A DNA stretch of 61,162 nucleotides from Collinsella sp. (GTDB taxonomy: Bacteria > Actinomycetota > Coriobacteriia > Coriobacteriales > Coriobacteriaceae). A program made the position numbers and the translations under genes. This document shows, in pieces, positions 49,797-59,821 of this stretch. The stretch spans positions 1 through 61,162 of the forward strand of contig JAIIWC010000001.1 in assembly GCA_022745215.1 (NCBI GenBank). Direction: 5' to 3'. Under the pieces are notes generated by a model. The model saw only the letters and a program-made list of their open reading frames with translations. It was not told the DNA's origin and did not search any database. Positions within the stretch are counted from its first letter, which is position 1. Each line of letters opens with the position of its first letter.

Positions 49797-51215
49797 TTAA
49801 GCGTCTTTCTTGGCAGTCAGATACTCAATGAACTCGGGACCGACGGTCGTAACGTCGCCGGCACCCATGGTGAGCAGCAGGTCGCCCTCGCCCACCATCT
49901 GCTCGAGCTCCTGATTGAGCTCAAGACGGCTGGAGCAGTACACGACCTCCTTGCCAGGATGCTTGGCGCGCACGGTATCGGCGAGCATCTTAGAGGTGAC
50001 ACCCGGAATGGGCATTTCGCCAGCCGAGAACACATCAATCAGCAGCAGTTTATCGGCATTGGCAAATGCATCGGCAAAGTCGTCGCACAGGGCCTGCAGG
50101 CGCGAATAGCGGTGCGGCTGGAACACGACGTCGACGTGCTTGTAGCCCAGCGACGAAGCGGCGGCAAGCGTCGCCTTGATCTCGGTGGGGTGATGGCCGT
50201 AATCATCGACCACGGTGATGCCATCGATATCGCCCACGTGGGTAAAGCGACGGCGGACGCCCTCAAAGCTCGAGAGCGCCTTGGCGGCGGCGTCGATGTC
50301 AAGGCCCAGGACATGGGCGACGGTAAGCACGGCCGTGGCGTTGAGCATGTTGTGGCGACCGGGATTGCTCTTGATCTCCACAGCGTGCTCAGTGCCGTCC
50401 TCAAAGCGAACGATAAAGTCACTCTGGATGCCCTTGACATCCGGGTGCACGCAGACGATGTCGTTGCTCTCGGCAAAACCGTAGGAAAGCACGTGACGGC
50501 CCGTCGACTTGGCGAGCTCGACCAGATGCGGGTCCTCGCCGCAGACGATGACGGTGCCGTCCTCGCCCACCAGGCTCATGAATTTGGCGAAAGTTGCCTC
50601 GATCTCCTCGATACCCGAGTAGTGATCGAGGTGGTCGGCCTCGACGTTGGTCACAATGACCACGTTGGGGTTCAGGAACAGGAAGGAGCTGTCGGACTCG
50701 TCGGCCTCGGCGACAAAGTAGTCTCCCGAGCCGTTCTTGCCGTTCGTGTCATAGCCCTCGACGATGCCGCCGATCAAGAAGCTCGGATCCAGACCCATGC
50801 GGTCGAGCATGGTGGCGCACATCGAAGACGTGGTGGTCTTGCCATGCGTGCCGGCAACAGCGACGGTAGTGTAGCCGTGGCCCAAAGCAGAGAGCATCTT
50901 GGCACGGGGCCACACGGGAATGCCCAGCTCGCGAGCGCGCACGAGCTCAGGGTTGGACTCCGGAATAGCGGTGGAGACAACAACCACGTCGGGCTTGACC
51001 TCGTCGATCGTGGCTGCCTCATGGCCCACATGCACCTTCACACCAGCGCGTGTAAGCTGGCGGATATAACGTGACGTCTTAAGGTCGGAGCCGGTAACGG
51101 CATAACCGCGCTCGTGCAGAACGAGGGCGATGCCGCTCATGCCGGCGCCGCCGATACCGATAAAGTGGGCGCTCTTAAACTCGGGCGCGGAGGTTGCAGT
51201 CTGGGAATCAGCCAT
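49797..51215 (-). CDS. murC: UDP-N-acetylmuramate--L-alanine ligase
   Basis: Adds L-alanine to UDP-MurNAc. ATG 51215 (MADSQTATSAPEF) has AAGGAG about 11 bases upstream; a GTG at 51242 is the other choice but lacks a site. The N-domain has HFIGIGGAGMSGIALVL; the ATP loop VAGTHGKTTTSSMCATML is at about residues 112-129; EADESDSSFLFLNPN, HPTEIKATLAAA and FQPHRYSR are further Mur ligase marks. The 472-residue length is standard. It precedes murB. Confidence 0.96.
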   Translation of the reverse strand: MADSQTATSAPEFKSAHFIGIGGAGMSGIALVLHERGYAVTGSDLKTSRYIRQLTRAGVKVHVGHEAATIDEVKPDVVVVSTAIPESNPELVRARELGIPVWPRAKMLSALGHGYTTVAVAGTHGKTTTSSMCATMLDRMGLDPSFLIGGIVEGYDTNGKNGSGDYFVAEADESDSSFLFLNPNVVIVTNVEADHLDHYSGIEEIEATFAKFMSLVGEDGTVIVCGEDPHLVELAKSTGRHVLSYGFAESNDIVCVHPDVKGIQSDFIVRFEDGTEHAVEIKSNPGRHNMLNATAVLTVAHVLGLDIDAAAKALSSFEGVRRRFTHVGDIDGITVVDDYGHHPTEIKATLAAASSLGYKHVDVVFQPHRYSRLQALCDDFADAFANADKLLLIDVFSAGEMPIPGVTSKMLADTVRAKHPGKEVVYCSSRLELNQELEQMVGEGDLLLTMGAGDVTTVGPEFIEYLTAKKDA

Positions 51216-51312
51216 GTGCTCGTGTACTCCTTGCGTAAACACTGCCTGTAACCCGTTAACTGTACCGCACCTACCGCATCAGCGCGAGGGCGACCGACGA
51301 TATCCCGTCTAA

Positions 51313-52428
51313 CTAACGCAAACCCTCTACCGCATCGGCCAGAAGAGCGGCGGCCCTATCCTGAGCCAGACCACGCGCCGCCTGACGCATGACGTCGCGC
51401 TCTGCCGCGTCATCGACCAGGTGCAGCAGCTCATCGGCAAAGGCAGAACCGTCGATATCGGCATCGGCACAGAGCACGCCGGCCCCGGCGTCGACCAGAT
51501 AACGGGCATTGGTGGTTTGGTGGTCGGCCGTCGCATGCGGATACGGCACGAGTATCGAGGGCACGGCGAGCGCAGCGATCTCGGCCACGCTCGATGCACC
51601 CGAACGCGAGAGCACCAAATCGGCAGCAGCCAGCATATCGCCCATGTTGTCGATGTAAGGCTGGACGCGGTAACGCTTCGCCTCCTCGGGCGTCAGCGCC
51701 AAAGCGCGCTCGGTCTCCTCAAAGCCGTCGGCACCCGTCGAATGCAACACATAGAGGCTCTTGCGCGAAAGCAGCTCGTTTTTGAGCGAAGCCACGCGCT
51801 CGTTGAGGTGCTGAGCGCCAAGTGAACCGCCAAAGACGAGCAGCAGCGTAGCGTCCTCGGGAACGCCAAGTGCCTTGCGGCCGCGAGCGCGATCGCCCTC
51901 GATCACCGAGCGACGTACGGGGTTGCCGGTCATGAGTACGTGGTCAGGGTCACCTTCGCGCTCAAAGACCGCGCGCGCTGCCGGCACCGAGATGCACACG
52001 CGGGCGGCGTGGGAGTTCATCATCTTGTTGGCCAGGCCCGGAACAGAGTTCTGCTCATGCAGCAGATACGGAACGCCCGCGCCCTTGCACCACCCCAGCA
52101 GCGGAACCTCGACATAGGCACCAAAACCGATGGCGGCATCGGGCTTGCCGACCTTTGAGAAATGACTGGCGAGCGCACGCTTGGCCTTGTTGACACGCCA
52201 CAGCGAGGTCAGCGCCGTCCAAGGACGGGAGCGGTCGAAGCCCGTAACCGTAATGGGCACAAAATCAAACCCAGCCTCGGGGACCAGACGACCCTCGAGC
52301 TTGCGCGACTGGCCCACGAACACAACGTGGTGGCCACGGTCACGCAGCTCTTCGGCCAAGGCGAGCGCGGGGTTGATATGCCCTGCCGTACCGCCGGCTG
52401 CGATAGCAACGGTCATCTTATCGGTCAT
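51313..52428 (-). CDS. murG: Lipid II synthase (UDP-GlcNAc transferase MurG)
   Basis: Peripheral membrane glycosyltransferase that adds GlcNAc to lipid I. ATG 52428 (MTDKMTVAIAAGGTAGH) follows AAGGGA and overlaps the ftsW stop by 11 bases. The loop GGTAGHINPALALA is at residues 12-25; LLHEQNSVPGLANK near 121-134 and a second glycine loop VFGGSLGAQHLNE near 186-198 are present; RSGASSVAEIAAL, SILVPYPHATADHQTTNA and the acidic residues near it bind UDP-GlcNAc. Length is 371 residues. Confidence 0.96.
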   Translation of the reverse strand: MTDKMTVAIAAGGTAGHINPALALAEELRDRGHHVVFVGQSRKLEGRLVPEAGFDFVPITVTGFDRSRPWTALTSLWRVNKAKRALASHFSKVGKPDAAIGFGAYVEVPLLGWCKGAGVPYLLHEQNSVPGLANKMMNSHAARVCISVPAARAVFEREGDPDHVLMTGNPVRRSVIEGDRARGRKALGVPEDATLLLVFGGSLGAQHLNERVASLKNELLSRKSLYVLHSTGADGFEETERALALTPEEAKRYRVQPYIDNMGDMLAAADLVLSRSGASSVAEIAALAVPSILVPYPHATADHQTTNARYLVDAGAGVLCADADIDGSAFADELLHLVDDAAERDVMRQAARGLAQDRAAALLADAVEGLR

Positions 52429-53938
52429 GGTAGTCCCTTCGTACACGCGGTCCCTGGTCGTCGGTGCGCAAACGCGCCGACGGGTCCGAGTTCAAATCGA
52501 TTCGATTATATCCGCCGCCCGCATTGCGAGGGGTTGGGCGCTGCGGACGACCTTGCGGCGCCGTTCGCTGACGCGGACGGGCTGCCGGCTCGGTCGCAGA
52601 GCCATCCAGAACGGTAAAGCCGTTACGCGAAGATCGCTCGCCGCGCACGTGGGGCACGCCGGCGGTACTCTCATCCATAACGGCAAAGCTCTCGCGGCGA
52701 CGGTCGTACTCATCGCGACGCGCGCTCTCGTACGAAACGCGCAGGATCAGACCGGCAAGCATAAGCGACACAATAATCGACGAACCGCCGTAGCTAATAA
52801 ACGGCAACGGTTTGCCCGTCATGGGAAACACGTTGAGGATGCCCAACGCATTGATCAAAAACTGCACCGCGAGAATGACCGCGGAGCCAGACGCCATGAG
52901 CGCGCCCCGACGATCGGTCGCCTGCTCGGCAATGCGAAACGCCGAGTAGATCAGCATCGCAAACACCAAGAAGAGCAGCACGGTTCCGACAAAACCGACT
53001 TCCTCGCCAATGATGGCCAGGATGTAGTCATTGTGCGCCTCGGGCAGATACGAGTACTTCATGGTTGAGTTGCCGATGCCACGGCCGAACAGACCGCCCG
53101 AGGCAAAGGCCATGATGGCAAGCGTGGCCTGATAGCCATCTCCGTACTCATCGGCCCAGGGATTCCATGCAACCTCGACACGCGTCATACGATACGGCTC
53201 GGCGATAAGGGCGATTGCAATAACAACGATGCCACCGGCAATCGTCCAAACGATGTATTTGGGGTCCAATCCCGCAAACAACGCCATGCACACCAGCGTC
53301 AACAAAATGATCAGAATGGTGCCAAAGTCGGGCTGGATAAAAATCAGAAGAATCGAAGGGCCCAAACAGATACCCATCTTGCTAAGGAACTCGTTGATGT
53401 TACCACCGGGCGAAAAGAAGCGATCGAGCATAATGGCCGAGTACGCAATGGCAAATGGCTTCAAAAACTCGGAGGGCTGGAACTGAATGCCGGCGATGTT
53501 GAGCCAGCGCGTGGCGCCACGACTGCCGCTGCCCACTAAGAACACCAACAGCAGCAAGAACATCATGACGAACAGGAAGATCCTGAGCACATCCTCCCCA
53601 AACCAGCTGTCCGGCAAATAGCGGGCAATGGCAACCATGGCCAGCACGCCAACCCCGGCAAACGCGGCCTGTCGAAACAGGAAGAACGTCGCCGAACCGT
53701 TCTCGTGCAGCGCCTCGACCGAAGATGCCGAGTACACCATCAACAAGCCAAAGCACACCAGCGAAAACAAGCAGGCCAAAAATACCAATCGGGGGCGCAT
53801 GATGCGAGCGGGAACGCCGGCAATATAGCGTTCGCTGAACGTTTGCCCACCGCGGCCAGAACGCGGCGTGCTGCGCCGTGAGGAAGCACGGTCCGAGTCG
53901 GGCCTCCTCATGCTTTGTCGGGGGCTCTCCTCTCTCAC
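52418..53938 (-). CDS. ftsW: FtsW/RodA-family septal peptidoglycan polymerase
   Basis: Lipid II polymerase of the SEDS family, 506 residues. I chose GTG 53938, six bases after AGGGG; the TTG at 53944 overlaps that site. The first 44 residues are basic and disordered. Ten membrane helices follow; marks are GSRGATRWLNIAGIQFQPSEFLKPF near 138-162, PDFGTILIILL and VFPMTGKPLPFISYGGSSIIV near 372-392. About 100 C-terminal residues (from about 405) are Arg/Pro-rich and disordered. Divisome partners FtsI and FtsQ also have unusual basic tails. Confidence 0.93.
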   Translation of the reverse strand: MREESPRQSMRRPDSDRASSRRSTPRSGRGGQTFSERYIAGVPARIMRPRLVFLACLFSLVCFGLLMVYSASSVEALHENGSATFFLFRQAAFAGVGVLAMVAIARYLPDSWFGEDVLRIFLFVMMFLLLLVFLVGSGSRGATRWLNIAGIQFQPSEFLKPFAIAYSAIMLDRFFSPGGNINEFLSKMGICLGPSILLIFIQPDFGTILIILLTLVCMALFAGLDPKYIVWTIAGGIVVIAIALIAEPYRMTRVEVAWNPWADEYGDGYQATLAIMAFASGGLFGRGIGNSTMKYSYLPEAHNDYILAIIGEEVGFVGTVLLFLVFAMLIYSAFRIAEQATDRRGALMASGSAVILAVQFLINALGILNVFPMTGKPLPFISYGGSSIIVSLMLAGLILRVSYESARRDEYDRRRESFAVMDESTAGVPHVRGERSSRNGFTVLDGSATEPAARPRQRTAPQGRPQRPTPRNAGGGYNRIDLNSDPSARLRTDDQGPRVRRDYHDR

Positions 53939-53947
53939 CGGCAACCC

Positions 53948-55354
53948 CTATTCCGTTTGCGATTTCGCCGCGGCGGCAAGCTGGGCCACATAGTCCTTGA
54001 ACACGCGGCCGCGCTCCTCGTAGCCCGAGAACTCGTCAAACGAAGAGCAAGCGGGCGAAAGCAGAACCACGTCGCCACGGCTCGAAAGCGAGCGGGCAAC
54101 GTCCACGGCGTCGCGCAGGTCATCGGCCTGCGCGATATCCACGTCGCCATCGACATCTGCCTCGTCCATAGCGGCGGTAAAACGCTCGCGCGCATCGCCA
54201 AAGCAGACGACCGAGCGCACGTTATCCATAACAACGCGGGCAAAGTCAGCGAGCGGCGTTCCCTTGTCATGGCCACCGAGCAGCAAAATCACGTCATCAT
54301 CGGGAAACGCCGTCAGGGCCTTCTCGACGGCGTCGGTGTTCGTCGCCTTGGAGTCGTTGACATAGCGTACGCCATCGATCTCGCCGCAGGGCTCCACGCG
54401 GTGCTCGAGCGGCTGAAACGTGGTCAGGCCACGACAGATACCATCGGCATCGGCACCGACGGCCAGGGCTGCCGTAGCGGCGCACAGGGCATTGATGACA
54501 TTGTGATGGCCCGAGATCTTGAGCTCGGACGTAGCGATGAGCGGGGTCTCGACACCCTTCAGGCGCACGATCATCTTCCCGTCGCGCACAAAGGCAGCGT
54601 CCTCACCCTCAGGCTCATCAAAGGCGACCTTGCAGATGCGGCGACCCGGCGTGTAGATGTACTCATCGAACTCATGGATGCCGGCATCCTCGACGTCGAT
54701 AACCACCAAGTCGTCGTCGATCATGTTCTCGAACAACTTGATCTTGGCAAGTGCATAGTTCTTATGACTCTTGTGCCAGCCCAAATGATCGGGCGTGATG
54801 TTAAGCAGCACCGCCACACGAGGATGGAGCTCGGAGCTCGTAGCAATCTGGTAGCTCGAAAGCTCCGCCACAAACCACTCATTATGCGCGCGTCCATCGA
54901 CCTCATTGACCGGCGGCTCGCCGATGTTGCCGACGGCTACGCTGGCCTCTCCGGCTGCCTTGAGCAGATAATCGGTCAAAGACGTGGTGGTCGTCTTGCC
55001 ATTGGTGCCCGTGATGGCAATCCAATTTTGGGGAGACAGGCGATAGGCAAACTCAGGCTCGCCCATAATTTGGGCGGCGTGCTCGCGCCCGGCCTTGAAG
55101 AAGGCCGAAAACTCCGAGATGCCCGGGCACGTCACGCACACATCGTAAACGCCCTCAACCTGCTCGGTACCATAGACAAACGATGCGCCGGCAGCCTCAA
55201 GCGAACGCGTGGCGTCATTGGGCTCGGAGGTACCGCCGCCATAGACGGTAACGGCGCTCACACGCTCGGGATGTGCCAGCGCCCAGCGGGCAACATCGAG
55301 GCCGGACTTGCCCTGACCCAAAACGAGCAGGCTAAAGGAATCTGCAAGAGGCAT
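53948..55354 (-). CDS. murD: UDP-N-acetylmuramoylalanine--D-glutamate ligase
   Basis: Adds D-glutamate to UDP-MurNAc-Ala, 468 residues. ATG 55354 starts MPLADSFSLLVLGQG. The ATP loop ITGTNGKTTTTSLTDYLL is at about residues 113-130, AELSSYQIA near 168-176, NITPDHLGWH near 189-198, and NDSKATNTDAVEKAL near 325-339. The Glu/Asp-binding C-domain includes LLLGGHDKGTPL. It starts nine bases after the mraY stop and ends nine bases before the ftsW start. Confidence 0.96.
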   Translation of the reverse strand: MPLADSFSLLVLGQGKSGLDVARWALAHPERVSAVTVYGGGTSEPNDATRSLEAAGASFVYGTEQVEGVYDVCVTCPGISEFSAFFKAGREHAAQIMGEPEFAYRLSPQNWIAITGTNGKTTTTSLTDYLLKAAGEASVAVGNIGEPPVNEVDGRAHNEWFVAELSSYQIATSSELHPRVAVLLNITPDHLGWHKSHKNYALAKIKLFENMIDDDLVVIDVEDAGIHEFDEYIYTPGRRICKVAFDEPEGEDAAFVRDGKMIVRLKGVETPLIATSELKISGHHNVINALCAATAALAVGADADGICRGLTTFQPLEHRVEPCGEIDGVRYVNDSKATNTDAVEKALTAFPDDDVILLLGGHDKGTPLADFARVVMDNVRSVVCFGDARERFTAAMDEADVDGDVDIAQADDLRDAVDVARSLSSRGDVVLLSPACSSFDEFSGYEERGRVFKDYVAQLAAAAKSQTE

Positions 55355-55363
55355 AAATGACCA

Positions 55364-56383
55364 CTATCCCAACTGGAAGAACAGAGCAAGGCCAACGGCG
55401 CCAAAGGCCGCAGCGATAATCCAAAAACGAATAACGACCTTGGTCTCGGCCCAGCCCTTCTTTTCGAAATGATGATGGATGGGCGCCATAAGGAAGACGC
55501 GCTTGTGCGTAAAGTGGAAGTAGACGACCTGGATCATGACCGACAGGGTCTCCATGATAAACAGACCGCCGATGATGAGGGAGACGACCTCGGTGTTGGT
55601 CATGATGGACGTGCAGGCAAACGCGGCGCCCAGGGCAAGCGAACCGGTGTCGCCCATAAAGATGCTCGCCGGATAGCAGTTGAACCAAAGGAAGCCCAGG
55701 CAGGCGCCGGCGCACGCGGTGCAGAAGATGGACAGGTTCACGTCGCCATGCAAAAACGCCATGGCGGCCATGGCGAGCATGGCGATCATGGAAGTGCCGC
55801 CGGCAAGGCCGTCCAGGCCGTCGGTCAGGTTCACGGCATTGGAAAGGCCGGCGATCATCAGCCAGCAAAAGACGATGTAGAGCCACGGGAAGGCAAACCC
55901 GCCGATGGTAGTCGAAAGAACGCCGAGGTCGATCGTCAGGCCACCGGGAAAACGAATCTCGGGGGCGACGCCGCACCAGTTGACAGCAAGCACCGTAAAC
56001 GTGACGCAAATGATGGTCAGGCCGATCATCTTGGCGTGAGGCGTCAGGCCGAGCGAGCGCCCGTGCGTGACGGAGGTCAGATCGTCGATCAGGCCCAGTA
56101 CGCCGGTCGCCAGCGTGGCGAGCAGCACGAGCACGAGCTCGGTGGTGAGCTTGCCCATCAGCAGGCAAGTCAGCGAGATCGCGACGAGGATAACGACACC
56201 GCCCATAGTGGGCGTACCCTGCTTAATCAGATGGCGCTTGGGGCCATCGGCACGAACCTGCTGGCCGATACCCTCGACCTTGAGCAGCTTGATCCACCAC
56301 GGCATGAGCAGCAGCGCAATGGCGGCAGCGATGCCAAGCCCCAAAAAGGCCTGATACGTAGGATACGAGGGATTGCCGAACAT
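55364..56383 (-). CDS. mraY: Phospho-N-acetylmuramoyl-pentapeptide-transferase
   Basis: Membrane enzyme that loads undecaprenyl phosphate to give lipid I. The 339 residues have ten helices. Catalytic aspartates lie in LGLIDDLTSVTHGRSLGL near residues 95-112 and in NAVNLTDGLDGLAGG near 181-195. The histidine loop is LMAPIHHHFEKKGWAE near 298-313. ATG 56383 begins three bases after the murF stop; a strong ribosome site is not obvious, so coupling to murF is likely. Confidence 0.96.
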   Translation of the reverse strand: MFGNPSYPTYQAFLGLGIAAAIALLLMPWWIKLLKVEGIGQQVRADGPKRHLIKQGTPTMGGVVILVAISLTCLLMGKLTTELVLVLLATLATGVLGLIDDLTSVTHGRSLGLTPHAKMIGLTIICVTFTVLAVNWCGVAPEIRFPGGLTIDLGVLSTTIGGFAFPWLYIVFCWLMIAGLSNAVNLTDGLDGLAGGTSMIAMLAMAAMAFLHGDVNLSIFCTACAGACLGFLWFNCYPASIFMGDTGSLALGAAFACTSIMTNTEVVSLIIGGLFIMETLSVMIQVVYFHFTHKRVFLMAPIHHHFEKKGWAETKVVIRFWIIAAAFGAVGLALFFQLG

Positions 56384-56386
56384 GGG

Positions 56387-57811
56387 CTAGCACACACCTT
56401 CCACAAAGCGGTCGAGCTCAACAAAACGGGAACCCTTGACCAGTACAACATCATGATTTTCGAGTGCGCCGCCCATGCGGTCGAGCACCTGCTGATAATT
56501 GGAAAACACCTGAATGCGGTCCTCGTCCATGCCCATCATGCGCGCGGCATCGGCCATAAGCTGAGCCAGCTCGCCGCCCACACACACCAGCATGTCGAGC
56601 TTCTTGGCGGCGGCATAGGCACCCACGAGTTCATGCATGCGGGGAGCCTCGTCGCCCATCTCGCCCATCTCGCCCAGGACCGCCATGCGCGAGCCTTTGC
56701 AGATAAGTGAGCACAGCAGATCGAGGCCGGCAGCCATGGATTCGGCACTGGCGTTATAGGAATCATCGATGATGCGGGCGCCGCTCTTGGCGCGCTTGAT
56801 CTCCTGACGGTGCCCGGTGATCGTGAGGCCCCTAAAGGCAGCATCGATCTGCTCGGGCGTCACGCCCAGGCGATAGGCAACTGCGGCGGCCTTAACGGCA
56901 TTTGGGACGGACTGCACGCCGGGGATGGCAAGCATGGTATCGGTCGTCTCACCCTGGCCAAAATCGAGCGTAAAGACCGGACGGCCCTCGTCATCAACAC
57001 GAATGTCGCGGGCACGGACCTCATCATCGTCCGAGACGCCGGCCAGCATCACATCGATACCAGCAGGCTGGGCGAACGTATCGCGAATGAACGGCGTAAA
57101 GTCGTCCTCGCCGCCCAAAACCAGCAGCGGCAAATAGTCGCCGGCGGCGCACATACCCTGGACAATCTCGGCCTTAGCGCGGGCGATGTTCTCGCGGCTG
57201 CCCAAAATGCCGATATGAGAGGTACCGATCTTGCTCACGATGGCAAGGTTGGGATTGGCGGACTGGGACAGGCGCTCAATCTCGTGGAAATGGTTCATGC
57301 CCATCTCGAGCACCAGAACCTCGGTATCGGCCGGAGCGGAAAGCACCGTGAGCGGCATGCCGATCAGGTTATTGAAATTGCCCTTGGTGGCCCAAACGCG
57401 ATAGCGCTTGGCGAGCACAGCGGCGAGCACGTCCTTGGTCGTCGTCTTGCCGATGGAACCGGTAATGCCAACGACCAGGCAGCCAAGCTCCAGGCGATAC
57501 GCGTGCGCCAAACGCAGCAGAAACTCCTCGGGATCATCGGTCAGCAAGATGGCACAGCCCTTGTCCTGTGCCAGCGAGACCAGCTCGGCCTCGGGCTCAC
57601 GCGTCATCACGACGGCGCCGGCACCCGACTGGACGGCACGGGAAGCAAAATCATTGCCGTCGACGTTTTCACCGGGAAAGGCGACGAAAATCGTCCCTTC
57701 CTCGACCTGGCGCGAGTCGATAACGCACCCGCGGCATACCCGATCGGCTTCTCCCGTCACGGTTCGGGCCCCTGTTGCGGCCGCGAGGTTGTTGACGGCG
57801 ATCTCTATCAT
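56387..57811 (-). CDS. murF: UDP-MurNAc-tripeptide--D-Ala-D-Ala ligase
   Basis: Adds D-Ala-D-Ala to the stem peptide, 474 residues. ATG 57811 (MIEIAVNNLAAATGA) follows GGGGAG. The N-domain has GCVIDSRQVEEGTIFVAFPGENVDGNDF; the ATP loop is GITGSIGKTTTKDVLAAVL near 109-127; KGNFNNLIGMPLTVL and EMGMNHFHEIERLS are MurF marks; DDSYNASAESMAAGL near 340-354 closes the active site. MurE, which supplies its substrate, is normally encoded just upstream but is absent; ftsI comes directly before it. Confidence 0.95.
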   Translation of the reverse strand: MIEIAVNNLAAATGARTVTGEADRVCRGCVIDSRQVEEGTIFVAFPGENVDGNDFASRAVQSGAGAVVMTREPEAELVSLAQDKGCAILLTDDPEEFLLRLAHAYRLELGCLVVGITGSIGKTTTKDVLAAVLAKRYRVWATKGNFNNLIGMPLTVLSAPADTEVLVLEMGMNHFHEIERLSQSANPNLAIVSKIGTSHIGILGSRENIARAKAEIVQGMCAAGDYLPLLVLGGEDDFTPFIRDTFAQPAGIDVMLAGVSDDDEVRARDIRVDDEGRPVFTLDFGQGETTDTMLAIPGVQSVPNAVKAAAVAYRLGVTPEQIDAAFRGLTITGHRQEIKRAKSGARIIDDSYNASAESMAAGLDLLCSLICKGSRMAVLGEMGEMGDEAPRMHELVGAYAAAKKLDMLVCVGGELAQLMADAARMMGMDEDRIQVFSNYQQVLDRMGGALENHDVVLVKGSRFVELDRFVEGVC

Positions 57812-57938
57812 TGCAGCTCCCCTGTAAACCTAATAATGCTATCGGCGTATTGTATCCCAGCGCCGCGCATGCGTGGTGCAGGGCATGTGAACACCCCTCA
57901 TATGGGACAACAAACCACGCCCCAAAGATTGTAACCCC

Positions 57939-59804
57939 CTACTTCGTGTGCGGGATACCCAGCACGTCGAGCGCGTTGGCCATAATGGACTGGAACGGAA
58001 CCGCAGCGGCATCTGAGCCGCTCGGCGTTCCGTCGAGCGTGATATAGCACAGCACCTTGGGCGATTGTGCCGGTGCAAAGCCCATAAAGGACGACATGTA
58101 GTTCTCCTTGAGGTAGCCGCCGTTCTCGTCGGCACGTTCGGCCGTACCGGTCTTACCCGCCACGTCATAGCCGTCAACCGCGCCGCCAACGCCCGTTCCC
58201 TCGGACACAACCGTCTGCATGCACGATGTCACCTGGGATGCGGCGTCCTCCGAAATCGCGCGCTCGCCTTCGCCCCAGTCCTTCTCGTCGCCTTTGCTGG
58301 ACTTATAGAAGTGCGGGGTCATCATCACGCCGCCGTTGGCGATGCCGCCCACGGCACGTGCGACCTCAATCGGCGAGACAGACAGCGCCTGTCCAAAGCT
58401 CATCGATCCCAGCGTGGCGCCGTCATACTGGTCACGCTCCTTGACGATGCCCAGGCTCTCGCCCGGAAAATCGACACCAGAGCTGTGACCGATGCCCCAC
58501 TTGTCCACATAGGCGGCAAAGTCGTCGGCACCGATCTTGCGCCCCACCAGGACAAATCCCACGTTGGACGAACGGCGCATCATCTCGCGCACATCCATGG
58601 TCATGGCGTAGTCGCGCTTGTCGGCATCGGTGACGGTATCGTCGCCCACCTTGATGCTCGCCGGCACCTCAAACGACGTACTCGACCGCACGACACCCAA
58701 GTCGAAGCCGGCGCCCGCCACGAGCGTCTTAAAGACCGAGCCGGGCTCGTAGGCGTCGGTGACCAGGCGCAGGTTCATATCCTCGGTCTTGGCGTTCTCC
58801 AGATCGGTCTGGTCGTAGGTCGGGTACGAGCAGGCGGCGAGAATTTCACCGGTCGTGGGGTCGGTGACCAAAGCCGAGCCGTTCTTGGCCTTTGTCTTCT
58901 CGACAGCCTCTGCCAGGGCATCCTCGGCCGCTCGCTGGATATTGACGTCGAGCGTCGTCACGATGTCAACGCCGTCGACCGCAGCCACCTTTTTATAGGC
59001 ACCGCCCGCGATATAGCTGCCGTCCCTCGCGCGCTCGCGCACGAGGGAACCGTTCGTGCCGGTCAGAAGCTTGTTGTATTGCTTTTCGAGACCAGTCAAG
59101 CCGTCGTTGTCTACATTCACTACACCCAGCACCTGCGATGCCAGATTGCCGTATGGATATACGCGCTTCATGGCCTGCTCAAAAAGCACGCCGGGCAGGT
59201 TCTTCTTCTCCAGCGCCGCAGCATCGTCTTCGTCCACCTGGCGCTTGATATACACCCAGGTGCCATCGGACTCGACGAGCTTGCGGCAGGTCTTTTTATC
59301 GATTCCAGTTGCCTTGACCAGCGCCGACACCGTCTTGTCAACATCCTCGACAAGCTGCGGGTTCACGGCGATGTTGCGACATTCGACCGACGACGCCAGC
59401 ACGTTACCGTTGCGGTCGTAGATGGTGCCGCGTTTGGCATAGAGGGTCTGTGCAAGAAGGCGGCGCGCATCGGCACGCTCGCGCAGTTTATCGGCTTCGA
59501 CAATTTGATAGTCGGCAAGGCGAAAGACGCCCAAGCCCAAACCAAGCCCGATGAAGCCCATGACGGCTTTGCGGCGAGGCAGAGGCGTGCCTGTGAGCCA
59601 TTCGGTCGACGAACTCTTGCGCGACCTGGTGTTATGCATTTGAGGGCCGTCCGAGCCGCGAAGTCGCGACGCCGGGTCGTTGCCACGGGACTGCCCGGCG
59701 TTGTAAGATTGCCGACCCGTTCCTTGATAACCAGAACGTCCCCGCGACGAGGGACGTCCAGAACCGCGGCCCCCATCGGAACCGCGGCGATAGTCATTTG
59801 TCAT
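57939..59804 (-). CDS. ftsI: Septal penicillin-binding protein (FtsI/PBP2 class B)
   Basis: Transpeptidase that cross-links septal peptidoglycan, 621 residues. The first 78 residues are disordered and rich in Arg, Gly and Ser. A membrane helix is at about 80-98. The pedestal domain has AKRGTIYDRNGNVLASS near 123-139. Transpeptidase motifs are SVFK at 356-359 (Ser356), SSN at 412-414 and KTG at 551-553. No PASTA repeats are present at the C-terminus. ATG 59804 has only a weak site; it lies 17 bases after the ftsL stop. The N-terminal extension is much longer than E. coli FtsI's. Confidence 0.95.
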   Translation of the reverse strand: MTNDYRRGSDGGRGSGRPSSRGRSGYQGTGRQSYNAGQSRGNDPASRLRGSDGPQMHNTRSRKSSSTEWLTGTPLPRRKAVMGFIGLGLGLGVFRLADYQIVEADKLRERADARRLLAQTLYAKRGTIYDRNGNVLASSVECRNIAVNPQLVEDVDKTVSALVKATGIDKKTCRKLVESDGTWVYIKRQVDEDDAAALEKKNLPGVLFEQAMKRVYPYGNLASQVLGVVNVDNDGLTGLEKQYNKLLTGTNGSLVRERARDGSYIAGGAYKKVAAVDGVDIVTTLDVNIQRAAEDALAEAVEKTKAKNGSALVTDPTTGEILAACSYPTYDQTDLENAKTEDMNLRLVTDAYEPGSVFKTLVAGAGFDLGVVRSSTSFEVPASIKVGDDTVTDADKRDYAMTMDVREMMRRSSNVGFVLVGRKIGADDFAAYVDKWGIGHSSGVDFPGESLGIVKERDQYDGATLGSMSFGQALSVSPIEVARAVGGIANGGVMMTPHFYKSSKGDEKDWGEGERAISEDAASQVTSCMQTVVSEGTGVGGAVDGYDVAGKTGTAERADENGGYLKENYMSSFMGFAPAQSPKVLCYITLDGTPSGSDAAAVPFQSIMANALDVLGIPHTK

Positions 59805-59821
59805 ACTCAGCTACCGTCTTG

